Part shown: in pieces, positions 24,578 to 32,735 of the stretch
How the letters are laid out: every line of letters starts with the position of its first letter
How positions within the stretch are numbered: position 1 is the stretch's first letter
Virus record (IMG/VR): IMGVR_UViG_3300028025_002147
Span: 1-34,917 of that record
From: a virus
DNA: 34,917 nucleotides
Strand: one strand, 5' to 3'
Position numbers and translations under genes: made by a program
The notes under the pieces: generated by a model
Seen by the model: the letters and a program-made list of their open reading frames with translations, nothing else
The model's database searches: none
What the model was told of the DNA's origin: nothing

Positions 24578-27541
24578 TTAGTGCGCAGATGATACTGCAC
24601 TTTCCTCAGTTTGCACAAGTGATACTGGACCACTGGTGTTTTCTACAGTACCTTCCATGGCTGAGAAGTCAAACGCAAAGCATGTGCAGCTACCAGTTGA
24701 GTAGGCTGTACCCCTTCCCATATTGAACTTTTCCTGCCAAGGAATAATCCATCCGTTGTCGGTGGCGTACTTAATCATCTCCTTGGGCTCCATGCGGTTC
24801 TTGGAACACCAGTCGCCAAATTCCTTCTTGGCTAGGAACAGCTTACCGATGTACTTGTCCTTACCCTTGGTGGTCTGATTGCCAATGATGCGACGACCCG
24901 CAGGGGTTCCCATAATTCTAGAGATTGAATCTTCAGGTCCACGAGAGTCGGTACGCAGATCGCGATACTCAGTTGTCACTATGATGCGGTTGGACAAGTC
25001 GCGAATCATGCGGTTCAAGGCATCAGAAGGTGAAGTCATATTGCCTGCCACGATAGCCTCAGTCAGGTCACCCATCAGCAAGGTCGTGAACTCAACAAGT
25101 TTATCGTAGTCAAATGAGATAACCTGCAAGTCAAGCAGAATCCTGGCAGCCGTTAGAGTTGCAGTCGCATGGCTTCGAAAGAACCTGTATTCACTCTGAG
25201 GTAGGATGACAGCCAACTTCGCTTCAGTCGTGGCCCACAGTTTAGCCACGGCATCTTGGTTTGTAACCACGTACTTGATAAACGCATCGCCTGCACACCC
25301 CATGTTGTCCCGCATCTTGTCAAGCGCATCGGATACTTCAATGGCGTTCTTGAAGATAGGTACGTTGTACTTGGAGAAGTTGATGGCGATCATACGCACC
25401 GCTTCTGCCTGAGTATTGGCATTGTGTGAGGCTAGTTTGGCGTGCATGTCCTCGTTGGCTGTGATACCAACAACGGCTTTCCAAGTGTGCTGTTCAGCGA
25501 ATCCAACCTTACCACCACTGGATGTCAGTCGGGCTCGGTCAGTTCCTTGGGAGACTGTATACGCAAAACTACTTACTTCAGCCGCATCCATGTCGGTCAG
25601 CTCGTCAAAGACAACAGGCATGTTTTGGTGTGCACCCACGATAGCCCAGCGAGCATTACGTGTCGCACCATCCTTACCGGGGATGACTAACTTATTGGCA
25701 TCAGCAAGGCCGTACAGTGCGGCTTTCCATACAGTGGTCTTACCCTTACCGGACGTACCAGAGTTAACTGCAACCAATGCACCGTTGTAACTGTCTTCAC
25801 CAAATGGTGTCAGGATAGAACCGAACACATTGCAAAACACATATTGAGCAGCTTCACTGTTCTCTCTGTTATACACAAAGTTGACAGCTTCAGCGTAACC
25901 TTCAATTGTTCCACGTGGAACAGGGTATGTATTTTTATAGGTAGCAGCCGCACCACCAACATAGACCCTACGAATAGAGCCATCGGTATGGTACAAGCGG
26001 TCACCTAGTAGAAACCCTGACATGTTCTCACGCCACCCAAATGAGGTCAGAGTATCAACTTCCCTCTGCTCAGTCATCAGCTTGGTAATGGAATCACGGA
26101 TATACGCAGTCAGGTGCATAGTTGCGTCCTTATTATTAGAAGGCATCAATTCATACTTAGACATAGCCTTGAGCAAATCGGCTGACGAAGCAATAGCGGC
26201 TGTGTCAACTTCAAATTCTCTAATGCGTTTGTCCGGCAGGTGCATCCGAATCGTGAATGCAAACGCCCCATCAGCCTTCTTGATGCGTTGAATAGGGTAG
26301 AACAGTTGGTAGCAGAATGTAAAGGGTTGGTTTACACCATCCTTGTCCTTGATGAATCGAATCATCCGATTGTTCTGATACTCGTAAGTCTCAGGCAACG
26401 CAGGGACTACAGTCTCAACGACAACTTCCTCTTCCACAACTTCGACAACCTTTTCCTCAGGCTCAGGGATGACGCGCCCTAGTTGTAGCGGTGTGGTAAT
26501 CTTGCCTTTATGTGGGCACCCAGCACAGCCAGCTTCATTGTCTCGCTCAATCCTAGCGCAACTGGTCGGGTCAGCGTTCCAAGTTTCAAAACGTGTTACC
26601 ACATCCGTATTGGAATGTTTATCAGCGCGGTTTTCGCTCCATTCATGGGCAAGATCAATACCTTCGGTGCAGAAAGTTATGAGTCCAATAAGATTGAACC
26701 ACGTGTGGTATTCCACATCGCCCTTGGTATCCCGCATCACCCGCATTTGTTGGCAATGGTTAGCGACCAGTCGAGCAGATGTTTCGTACTGTGGTCCATC
26801 GTATGGTGTGATCAAGTCATCATTTAAACCAGGCGCTGATGAATAGTTTGGTACGTGAGCTTGGAGTGTTTTTACTATGCGTGAGACTGCGGCTGCAAAT
26901 TCTTGTGGTTCAACAAATGTAGGTTCGTTCTTAACCTTGACTTCACGGACTTCACGTCCAGCTTTACGATTATGAGTGCCTGCGGGTCGCAGGATAGAAG
27001 ACAAGTCAGCAGTGCGGGTCGGATCAACCAGCAGTCCAGCGGCATTAAGTGCGGCTTTAAATTCATTAGCAATTGCTCGCCAACTGTTAGGGCCTATGGT
27101 TTTAGTCAAAGGCCAGTAGCAATGTAGTCCACCGCCTGAATCAACAAGCATGGGTTTAGGAAACTGGTGCGTCTTACAGAATCCAAGGATTGCTTTGGCC
27201 GCTTCTGTTTTATTTAAGTAGCCTTTACCTTCAGCGGCTTTGTCTTCACCGCAGTCGATATCAATCCAAAAGGACTTGGCTTTATCCCAGTTTTGTGCGC
27301 CTCGGAATTTGGTTTTGGTTACACCATTAACTTCAGCTTCATAGCTTGCCGCCTTATAGGAACAGCACGCGTGGTAGACAATCAGGTTGTTTTGCGCATC
27401 ATAAGATTCAATAGCTTGCGCCATGAGCTCGAGAGACTCATAGGCTTTGTGTGCAATGCCATCGCGTCCAACACGTCCCAACCCTACGAACTTAAACCCC
27501 TCCTCAGGAAGGATTGTTTGCAGGAATTTGAGCGTGTTCAT
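24578..27541 (-). CDS. Primase-polymerase fused to AAA-type helicase
   Basis: The 987-residue protein has an N-terminal archaeo-eukaryotic-type primase domain: FWIDID (D94, D96), SGGGLH (S135-H140) and LRPAGTHNRK (residues 184-193). A cysteine cluster at about 328-345 (CARIERDNEAGCAGCPHKG) may bind zinc. The C-terminal half has Walker A NSGTSGKGKTT (about 590-600) and Walker B MPVVFDELTD (about 640-650), as in DUF927-like superfamily 3/AAA helicases. It should unwind DNA and make primers for the phage polymerase. It is the last gene of the leftward operon, starting 3 bases after the previous stop, with the terminator just beyond. Confidence 0.88.
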   Translation of the reverse strand: MNTLKFLQTILPEEGFKFVGLGRVGRDGIAHKAYESLELMAQAIESYDAQNNLIVYHACCSYKAASYEAEVNGVTKTKFRGAQNWDKAKSFWIDIDCGEDKAAEGKGYLNKTEAAKAILGFCKTHQFPKPMLVDSGGGLHCYWPLTKTIGPNSWRAIANEFKAALNAAGLLVDPTRTADLSSILRPAGTHNRKAGREVREVKVKNEPTFVEPQEFAAAVSRIVKTLQAHVPNYSSAPGLNDDLITPYDGPQYETSARLVANHCQQMRVMRDTKGDVEYHTWFNLIGLITFCTEGIDLAHEWSENRADKHSNTDVVTRFETWNADPTSCARIERDNEAGCAGCPHKGKITTPLQLGRVIPEPEEKVVEVVEEEVVVETVVPALPETYEYQNNRMIRFIKDKDGVNQPFTFCYQLFYPIQRIKKADGAFAFTIRMHLPDKRIREFEVDTAAIASSADLLKAMSKYELMPSNNKDATMHLTAYIRDSITKLMTEQREVDTLTSFGWRENMSGFLLGDRLYHTDGSIRRVYVGGAAATYKNTYPVPRGTIEGYAEAVNFVYNRENSEAAQYVFCNVFGSILTPFGEDSYNGALVAVNSGTSGKGKTTVWKAALYGLADANKLVIPGKDGATRNARWAIVGAHQNMPVVFDELTDMDAAEVSSFAYTVSQGTDRARLTSSGGKVGFAEQHTWKAVVGITANEDMHAKLASHNANTQAEAVRMIAINFSKYNVPIFKNAIEVSDALDKMRDNMGCAGDAFIKYVVTNQDAVAKLWATTEAKLAVILPQSEYRFFRSHATATLTAARILLDLQVISFDYDKLVEFTTLLMGDLTEAIVAGNMTSPSDALNRMIRDLSNRIIVTTEYRDLRTDSRGPEDSISRIMGTPAGRRIIGNQTTKGKDKYIGKLFLAKKEFGDWCSKNRMEPKEMIKYATDNGWIIPWQEKFNMGRGTAYSTGSCTCFAFDFSAMEGTVENTSGPVSLVQTEESAVSSAH

Positions 27542-27544
27542 GGA

Positions 27545-27796
27545 CTACACCCCTGTGATGATTCGCTTGTCCTGTGCCTCGGCTCCGATCTTGAGGGTTT
27601 TCCCTATATGGGCAACCGCTACATTCAGAAGCTCACTGGCTTGAAGCTGAGTTTCAGCAGACTCCACAATGACGCGTCCAATTAGCTCGGCAAGTCCCAA
27701 GATAACTTCACCATGGTTGAATCCTTTATCGTTCAAGGCACCGTTGGCCTCCAACACGACACCGACAACTTTTCTCTGATCTATTTCATATGACAT
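27545..27796 (-). CDS. Small unknown protein upstream of primase-helicase
   Basis: The 83-residue product begins MSYEIDQRKVVGVVLEANGA and is mainly helical (GEVILGLAELIGRVIVESAE, then LQASELLNVAVAHIGKTLKI). ATG 27796 follows a TTGGAG site. I recognise no family. The tight spacing to the primase-helicase suggests they are translated together. The preceding gap (27797-27879) holds runs of G and C and a short AAGCTT palindrome, but no convincing signal. Confidence 0.6.
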   Translation of the reverse strand: MSYEIDQRKVVGVVLEANGALNDKGFNHGEVILGLAELIGRVIVESAETQLQASELLNVAVAHIGKTLKIGAEAQDKRIITGV

Positions 27797-27879
27797 ATGT
27801 ACTCCAAAAACAAAGGGTGGGGGTACTAACTGCTCGTCCGCAAGCTTAAAAGCCTTTGCACAGCGTTCCCCCCGTTAAA

Positions 27880-28764
27880 TTAGTCGTCGAAGTTCAAGTC
27901 ATCTAGGTTCAGATCGACAGTAACCTCAGGTTCAACCACTTTGGGTTCAGGCTTGGGCTCAGCTTTAGCTTTTGGTTTAGGTTCAGCTTTTGGCTTCTCT
28001 ACCACAGCAATAGGCTTGTCCAAGGCGGCAACAGTATCGTCAACTGCAACGACACCAGTACCAAGAATAGACGCAACTACCTCAGTATCTACCACTGCCC
28101 TGACCTCATTGTAGGCGGCTTCGGGCAAATAACCCATAGCCTTGAACGTCAGTTTTGGCGTAGCGGCTTCGGCTTCAAAAGCAATCTTAGTAACCACTTG
28201 CGAATAGTGTAAGTTGCGTTTCTGCAACGCTGCGGCATACTCACTCAGTGCCTTAATAGAGGCAGGCGGAACCCGTAATAAGTACGGGTCGTTGATTAAC
28301 CCAGCGGCTGCAATAGCCAAACGCTTGGAGTCTTGGCAAGCTTTACCCTTACCGCCATTGTCGCCAATCTTGCTACCCCACTGATTGTGAGCGCAAGTAG
28401 AACACTGCTTGGACTGCGGGTTCTTGGAGTTGTCTTCGGGCTTAACGCCTTCATTACTGTAGCAGTCAGGCTTCTGATCTTCGCCACCCTCTTGGTAGCC
28501 CTTGGCGTAGTACACCTTAGACACACCTTTGTTGCCTTTGAGCAACACAACCTCAATAGCCGTTGCGGGGCTATCAGGGTCTTTAGGGTTCATCATGGTT
28601 GTGCGGTCGCCACCACGCACAATGGCAAATATCTTGCCTTTGATGGAGACTACGGGAAAACCCGTACTAACGGTTGATATCAAATCACCGTTTAAGTTCT
28701 CCACATTTTGGTTCTTTAAATACGCAGGCAGATTGCCAGATTCAAATGGAATGATTTCGCTCAT
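27880..28764 (-). CDS. Candidate single-strand DNA-binding protein with zinc site
   Basis: The 294-residue protein has a beta-rich core (residues about 30-90, FPVVSIKGKIFAIVRGG). Four cysteines (C101, C121, C124, C143) could bind zinc as in T4 gp32. A Lys/Pro/Ala-rich linker (about 252-278) leads to an acidic tail (VDLNLDDLNFDD). Acidic tails are typical of phage and bacterial single-strand binding proteins (T7 gp2.5, T4 gp32, SSB) and recruit replication partners. It lies among replication genes and has a strong AGGAG site. No direct family match is certain. Confidence 0.65.
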   Translation of the reverse strand: MSEIIPFESGNLPAYLKNQNVENLNGDLISTVSTGFPVVSIKGKIFAIVRGGDRTTMMNPKDPDSPATAIEVVLLKGNKGVSKVYYAKGYQEGGEDQKPDCYSNEGVKPEDNSKNPQSKQCSTCAHNQWGSKIGDNGGKGKACQDSKRLAIAAAGLINDPYLLRVPPASIKALSEYAAALQKRNLHYSQVVTKIAFEAEAATPKLTFKAMGYLPEAAYNEVRAVVDTEVVASILGTGVVAVDDTVAALDKPIAVVEKPKAEPKPKAKAEPKPEPKVVEPEVTVDLNLDDLNFDD

Positions 28765-28784
28765 GTGTTTTCTCCTGTTAAAAA

Positions 28785-29165
28785 TTATGATCTACGAATG
28801 CCAATAGTTCGTTCTACACGCCAGTCAATACCTGGGGGTACGACTTCATGTTCGTCTTTATATTGCTCAATGGCGGACTGAGCCGCACGCTTTTGCAACA
28901 TATGCCATGCGTTGTTCTCTTTACAGAACGTCATGAACGCATCGGGGTCTGCAATGGATGCAGTAGTTCTTGAGGACGCATATGCGGTACCAAATTCTGT
29001 GCGTACAGAATCCATACCTGCCGCGTCAAATGTCTTGAGCAGTGCCGCCTCAATCTTGTCTAGTACTTCGTCGACCTTGGCTATCTTGCCGTCGTACTCA
29101 GCTTTCATCTGAGCTTTCTTGTCGCGTACCTCAATGTATTTTGCTACTAACTCTGATATTTTCAT
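28785..29165 (-). CDS. Conserved phage protein, N-terminal coiled coil
   Basis: The 126-residue protein has a charged helical first half (ISELVAKYIEVRDKKAQMKA, then KIAKVDEVLDKIEAALLKT). A compact second half follows: TEFGTAYASS, then DPDAFMTFCKENNAWHMLQK, ending VPPGIDWRVERTIGIRRS. I know this pattern (TExGTAY, PPG, C-terminal IRR) from many phage replication regions, where it has no assigned function. It lies between the unknown 227-residue gene and the candidate SSB, so a replication accessory role is plausible. Confidence 0.7.
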   Translation of the reverse strand: MKISELVAKYIEVRDKKAQMKAEYDGKIAKVDEVLDKIEAALLKTFDAAGMDSVRTEFGTAYASSRTTASIADPDAFMTFCKENNAWHMLQKRAAQSAIEQYKDEHEVVPPGIDWRVERTIGIRRS

Positions 29166-29222
29166 GTTTGTCCTAAGGGGGTGTTAGCTTACTCTTATTT
29201 GGTGTGTCTGTACTAAGTGTTT

Positions 29223-29906
29223 TCACTCATATGATTCAATTCCTTTCTGATATGTTTGAAATGCTATGCCGTTCTTAGCGCTTCCTACTTTTGCGTCTTT
29301 ACGCCAAAAACGTTTGCCCAATTTACTAATTACCCAATGACCGCGTCTGTCATGCAGTCGAGGTGAAGCATGTGTTCCGCCTTTGGGTTCGCTTATATAT
29401 CGTGGCGCGTCTAAGTTCACAGTTGTCCAAGTAAATAGTGGACGTTTACCTTTAGCTTTCCTGCGTGCATTAGCTGGGTTTGGGGTTGAAACGTATGCAA
29501 CCCCACCATGTGCGTTTATTTTGTTGAGTGTGTCAAATATAAACGTTGCATAAGATGCTGCTATCTCAAGCGTTATAGCTTTGTCAATTGGCTTGACTTC
29601 AAATGATGTGTCTGGCATTACGGTCATATTAAACTGACCGGCTACATACAATTCCTGAAAATTAAATGTTGCCCCCGAAATCAGAACCCCTCCATGTTCA
29701 CGAGGTGCAATTGCAAAAACAGCGTGATTATTATTGGGAGTAACAAATACAAGCGCGGTATTAGAGAATGGAAGTTTACAGCCATTTGCAATGAACTCTT
29801 CTGCATGCTTCGTATCAGGTGCGATATCATTACCGTTAAGCACGAACACCTTTGCGTCGCCAACATCTATGAATCGAAGCGCTAACGCTACATCAGGGCT
29901 CATCAT
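29223..29906 (-). CDS. Unknown protein with RRGHW motif
   Basis: ATG 29906 is chosen because AAGGA lies 7 bases upstream. A TTG at 29912 is in frame but sits next to that site. The 227-residue product has a beta-rich N-terminal domain (FVLNGNDI, then ALVFVTPNN, then VFAIAPREHGGVLIS). The basic C-terminal part contains SPRLHDRRGHWVISKLGKRF and ends with GIAFQTYQKG. The C-terminal pattern (HxRRGHW, aromatic, Gly, Tyr) occurs in several phage proteins of unknown function. The gene overlaps the helicase stop by 14 bases. Confidence 0.65.
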   Translation of the reverse strand: MMSPDVALALRFIDVGDAKVFVLNGNDIAPDTKHAEEFIANGCKLPFSNTALVFVTPNNNHAVFAIAPREHGGVLISGATFNFQELYVAGQFNMTVMPDTSFEVKPIDKAITLEIAASYATFIFDTLNKINAHGGVAYVSTPNPANARRKAKGKRPLFTWTTVNLDAPRYISEPKGGTHASPRLHDRRGHWVISKLGKRFWRKDAKVGSAKNGIAFQTYQKGIESYE

Positions 29907-31461
29907 TTTCAATTCCTTTCATTATTTCAAGTAGTGCACCTTGCAGTTTTTGCTTGGTACGTAGGCGGGTATAAATGCGTCTTTCAATATCTGAACACGC
30001 AATGTGAGCGATCACTGTCGTCCTAGTCTGCCCAGGTCTTCGCACTCGTGCGCAAGCCTGTTCATAGATATCGTTGCTGTGGATAGGAGCAAACCAAATG
30101 ATGTTGGTTGCCGCTGTAAGTGTCAGTCCATGAGACATGGTCGCAGGGTTCGCCACCAGTACTCTAAGGTTTGAACCGTTTTGAAATTCACCAAATATTT
30201 GATCTCGCTCGGCTTTGCTTGTACCGCCATGAACTGCCGCCACTGTCCAATCAGTTGACAGCTCTCGCATCAGATGTTCTAGAACTCCAGTCAACGGAAC
30301 AAACACAATGACCTTGCCTTCTGAACCCTCGATTAACTCTTTAAGTACATCGATGCGTGGCTTGTTTGGTATGAAGATGTGTTCGCCGTCTTTACCGTAG
30401 GCAACTCCGCAAGCAATCTGAACAAGCTTGTTGGCTTTAACTGCTTCGTTGACAGCAAGGACCTCACCGCCTTCGTATTCAGTTATCAGCTTCTCAAGCA
30501 TGCTTTTGTAGGCTACCTTCTGCTCATCCGTCATCTCCACATCTCGGTTGATGAACGTCTGCTCGGGCAAATCAATACAGTCGTCCAAAGCAAACCGAAC
30601 TGCGGGTTGCATGATCTTCTTAACTGTATCTACTGCGTCCACACGTGGCACCCATTTGAACTGCGTGATCTGCTTCATGACTGAGTCGCGGAACTGACCA
30701 AAGTACTTGGGTACATCGGGGTTGGTTGGACATACGATTCGGCATTGAGCCCATGCGTCTGTAGGTTCGTGTGGTGTGGGTGCACCAGTCAAAGCCCATA
30801 TACGTCTGTGCGTCTGCTTATTACATATGCTGTTTAGAATCTTCCAGCGCTCTGTACTGGCGTTTCGGAACATCGCAATCTCATCAACAATAATTAAATT
30901 AATGTCAGGTCTCTCGGCTAACTCGTCCTGAATCGTTCTAATACCATCGGTATTAATAATGTAGATATCAGAGGGTTGAGCCAACAGTTTCTTGCGACGC
31001 TCGCGTGAGCCATACACAACAGTGGTATCTAAATGAGGGAACGTCTTGAATATTTCGTCCGCCCATGTGCGCTCCATTGTGGAGAGTGGGCAGATAACCA
31101 ATGCTCTGTTGATGAGCTTAGCATCACGCATGTAGTCATACGCCCATAATGACGTAACTGTTTTACCCAAGCCCATGCTGTTCAAACAGAACGCACGTTC
31201 ATTCATGGATAGAAAGTTTGCAGTCTCGATCTGTGCCGCAAAAGGTTTGAAACGGCCCGGCCACTTATAGTAATAAGTCATCGGGTCAGGCGGATTAAAG
31301 CCTAAGTTTCTCAGCACCTTAACTTCATCAGGTCTGTGTGGAACAGCCACTAATGTCTGCCCATTGTGCGTTACCAACTTTGCTGTCGGTATCGGTATTG
31401 TCACTCTCGTTGGATGTTTTAGTTTGAGGATCAGCGCCCTCTTATCTTGTCTAACTAGCAT
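29893..31461 (-). CDS. SNF2-type DNA helicase/translocase
   Basis: The 522-residue protein has both superfamily 2 lobes. Motif I is SMGLGKT (residues 95-101), motif Ia is near ALVICPLSTMERTW (120-133), motif II is VDEIA (192-196), motif III is ALTGAPTPHEP, motif V is near MSHGLTLTAA, and motif VI is CARVRRPGQTR. The DEIA in place of DEAH is normal variation for phage SNF2 proteins. It moves along duplex DNA using ATP and probably works with the VRR-NUC and RecB-like nucleases encoded just before it in replication, recombination or branch processing. Its start is next to the HNH-like stop. Confidence 0.9.
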   Translation of the reverse strand: MLVRQDKRALILKLKHPTRVTIPIPTAKLVTHNGQTLVAVPHRPDEVKVLRNLGFNPPDPMTYYYKWPGRFKPFAAQIETANFLSMNERAFCLNSMGLGKTVTSLWAYDYMRDAKLINRALVICPLSTMERTWADEIFKTFPHLDTTVVYGSRERRKKLLAQPSDIYIINTDGIRTIQDELAERPDINLIIVDEIAMFRNASTERWKILNSICNKQTHRRIWALTGAPTPHEPTDAWAQCRIVCPTNPDVPKYFGQFRDSVMKQITQFKWVPRVDAVDTVKKIMQPAVRFALDDCIDLPEQTFINRDVEMTDEQKVAYKSMLEKLITEYEGGEVLAVNEAVKANKLVQIACGVAYGKDGEHIFIPNKPRIDVLKELIEGSEGKVIVFVPLTGVLEHLMRELSTDWTVAAVHGGTSKAERDQIFGEFQNGSNLRVLVANPATMSHGLTLTAATNIIWFAPIHSNDIYEQACARVRRPGQTRTTVIAHIACSDIERRIYTRLRTKQKLQGALLEIMKGIENDEP

Positions 31462-31725
31462 TTATTTTCCATATGCACTTCCATTGCTTCCTCTCCAGCC
31501 ACGGTTCTTTTCTTTATCAACCACACGCAAGTTTGACTTGTCGTTTGTGCCTTTACCATCAAGCATCTTCTTGTGATCTACGTCTTTACCATCGCCCTTT
31601 TTTACCTTGCCATCACGTGCCATTTCAGCACGTGCTTTGTTACGCATCTCGCGTTTGTCTACTTGCTCGGGACGTGCGTTGTACGCCTTGTCATAGGCCG
31701 CTTTAGTTGGTCCGCCTTTGTTCAT
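31462..31725 (-). CDS. Small basic HNH-like protein
   Basis: The 87-residue Lys-rich protein contains GKDVDHKKMLDGKGTNDKSN, then LRVVDKEKNRGW. This follows the DH...N...N spacing of the HNH nuclease core, with Asn in place of the last His. There are no zinc-binding cysteines. It may be a nicking enzyme or a non-catalytic DNA-binding relative. ATG 31725 has a very strong GGAGGTGA site and lies 23 bases inside the VRR-NUC gene. Confidence 0.65.
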   Translation of the reverse strand: MNKGGPTKAAYDKAYNARPEQVDKREMRNKARAEMARDGKVKKGDGKDVDHKKMLDGKGTNDKSNLRVVDKEKNRGWRGSNGSAYGK

Positions 31726-32008
31726 CTTTCACCTCCAAAAAATCAATAAGTTGTTGAACATCATCTACCACGATAGACCATCCACCGTGGGCAAAGATAG
31801 CTTCTAATGTACGATCTTGGTTTGCAGTTGTACATCCCCTCTTCCCAGGGGCCTTGGTCTCTACACCAATAAACTGGCCACGATCGCAGCAGATAAAGTC
31901 AGGGATGCCGACAACACCCATACCGTTCTGCATGGGCATAAAGAACCAAATGTTTCGGTTCTTCAGTTCTTTCTTTACGGCTTCTTTAACTTTACCTTCG
32001 GGAGTCAT
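31703..32008 (-). CDS. VRR-NUC domain nuclease
   Basis: This 101-residue single-domain protein has the VRR-NUC/PD-(D/E)XK core: TPEGKVKEAVKKEL at the N-terminus, GIPDF (catalytic Asp), VETKAP (the E-x-K motif) and NQDRTLE (Gln on the following helix). The family includes structure-specific nucleases such as the FAN1 domain and phage relatives encoded beside SNF2 helicases, as here. Probable substrates are branched or flapped DNA, with Mg2+. Its ATG overlaps the previous gene's stop (ATGA). Confidence 0.88.
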   Translation of the reverse strand: MTPEGKVKEAVKKELKNRNIWFFMPMQNGMGVVGIPDFICCDRGQFIGVETKAPGKRGCTTANQDRTLEAIFAHGGWSIVVDDVQQLIDFLEVKDEQRRTN

Positions 32009-32658
32009 CGTTTATCCTTGTAGAATTCACACGTTCTAACTGGACACCACCCTTTACATAACCCTGAAGGTCGTGCAGGCCAAGCATCCCGTTCATAAGC
32101 TGATTCCAACTTACGCACCTTCGGAATGAATGTCTGCCAAATCATCGGTACTTGGTCACGCGTAAACGTTTCCTTGTCAATCTTCTTGTCACGCATCCAC
32201 ACAAAGCCAGTCACCACTGTATTCACTTGAGGGTATATAGCGAATGTATATCCGGCATACAGCATCAGTTGATGGGTCAGCTTACGCTTGCCTGTTTTGT
32301 AATCAAGATTGATAGCCTTGTCACCGTTGACGATGAGTAGGTCAGCGATACCTCGAGTCCAAGCATTGCCCCATGGTGCAGGTTGAAAGTTTTCATCCAA
32401 CGCCATTTCAACTTCACAAAACTTCTGACCCGCCATGTTGGAAATTTTTGTAGCCAAGCCTTCCCACTGGGTCATACCCTCTGGTAAAGCCGTACCATCT
32501 TTGATACGATATTCCATAGCTTCATGCACCCGCCCACCCCATAGCGTGGCTTCCGTGGGAGGCTCTACTATGTCTCGTTTGACACGCACATGGTAAAACT
32601 GCCTAGGGCATGTTTCGAATTTCTCAAGCTGACTGTATGTCCAAGCAGGTATTGTCAT
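32005..32658 (-). CDS. Cas4/RecB-like PD-(D/E)XK nuclease, probable Fe-S cluster
   Basis: The 217-residue protein starts TYSQLEKFETCPRQFYHVRV. Catalytic residues are H45 (GRVHEAMEY), D106 (GIADLL), D119 and K121 (LDYKTGK), and the QxxxY motif Q130-Y134. Cysteines C17, C201, C205 and C210 match the one-plus-three arrangement that binds a 4Fe-4S cluster in Cas4, AddB and related exonucleases. It should degrade or trim DNA ends. No clear Shine-Dalgarno precedes ATG 32658. Instead the upstream 77 bases hold a candidate promoter and a hairpin. Confidence 0.87.
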   Translation of the reverse strand: MTIPAWTYSQLEKFETCPRQFYHVRVKRDIVEPPTEATLWGGRVHEAMEYRIKDGTALPEGMTQWEGLATKISNMAGQKFCEVEMALDENFQPAPWGNAWTRGIADLLIVNGDKAINLDYKTGKRKLTHQLMLYAGYTFAIYPQVNTVVTGFVWMRDKKIDKETFTRDQVPMIWQTFIPKVRKLESAYERDAWPARPSGLCKGWCPVRTCEFYKDKR

Positions 32659-32668
32659 AGGAGTTGCG

Positions 32669-32690
32669 CCCGAGGGGTAAAAACCTCAGG
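32669..32690 (-). promoter_or_regulatory. Leader hairpin before the nuclease gene
   Basis: Bases 32684-32690 pair with 32669-32675 (seven pairs in the leftward RNA, one of them G-U) around an 8-base loop. It ends 10 bases before the ATG and lies within the short predicted leader. No T run follows, so it is not an intrinsic terminator. It could be a translational control site or a transcript-stabilising end. Confidence 0.4.
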
Positions 32691-32701
32691 TGATGGTGTG
32701 T

Positions 32702-32729
32702 ATGTTAGGGCATCCATAGCAGATGTCAA
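32702..32729 (-). promoter_or_regulatory. Candidate sigma70-type promoter for nuclease-helicase-primase genes
   Basis: On the - strand a perfect TTGACA (32729-32724) is followed after 16 bases by TAACAT (32707-32702, four of six). It sits in the 77-base gap just after the DNA polymerase stop. The predicted start is about 36 bases before the nuclease ATG. It would drive the downstream replication genes separately from the polymerase. Confidence 0.5.
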
Positions 32730-32735
32730 GTGCTT

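Noticed and set aside
25416-25790. 124-residue + strand frame inside the primase-helicase
   Set aside because: It is antisense to the Walker A/B region of a well-supported gene and shows no domain of its own.
27797-27879. Origin or terminator in the 83-base gap
   Set aside because: There are G and C runs and a short AAGCTT palindrome, but no convincing hairpin with a T tract and no repeated iterons.
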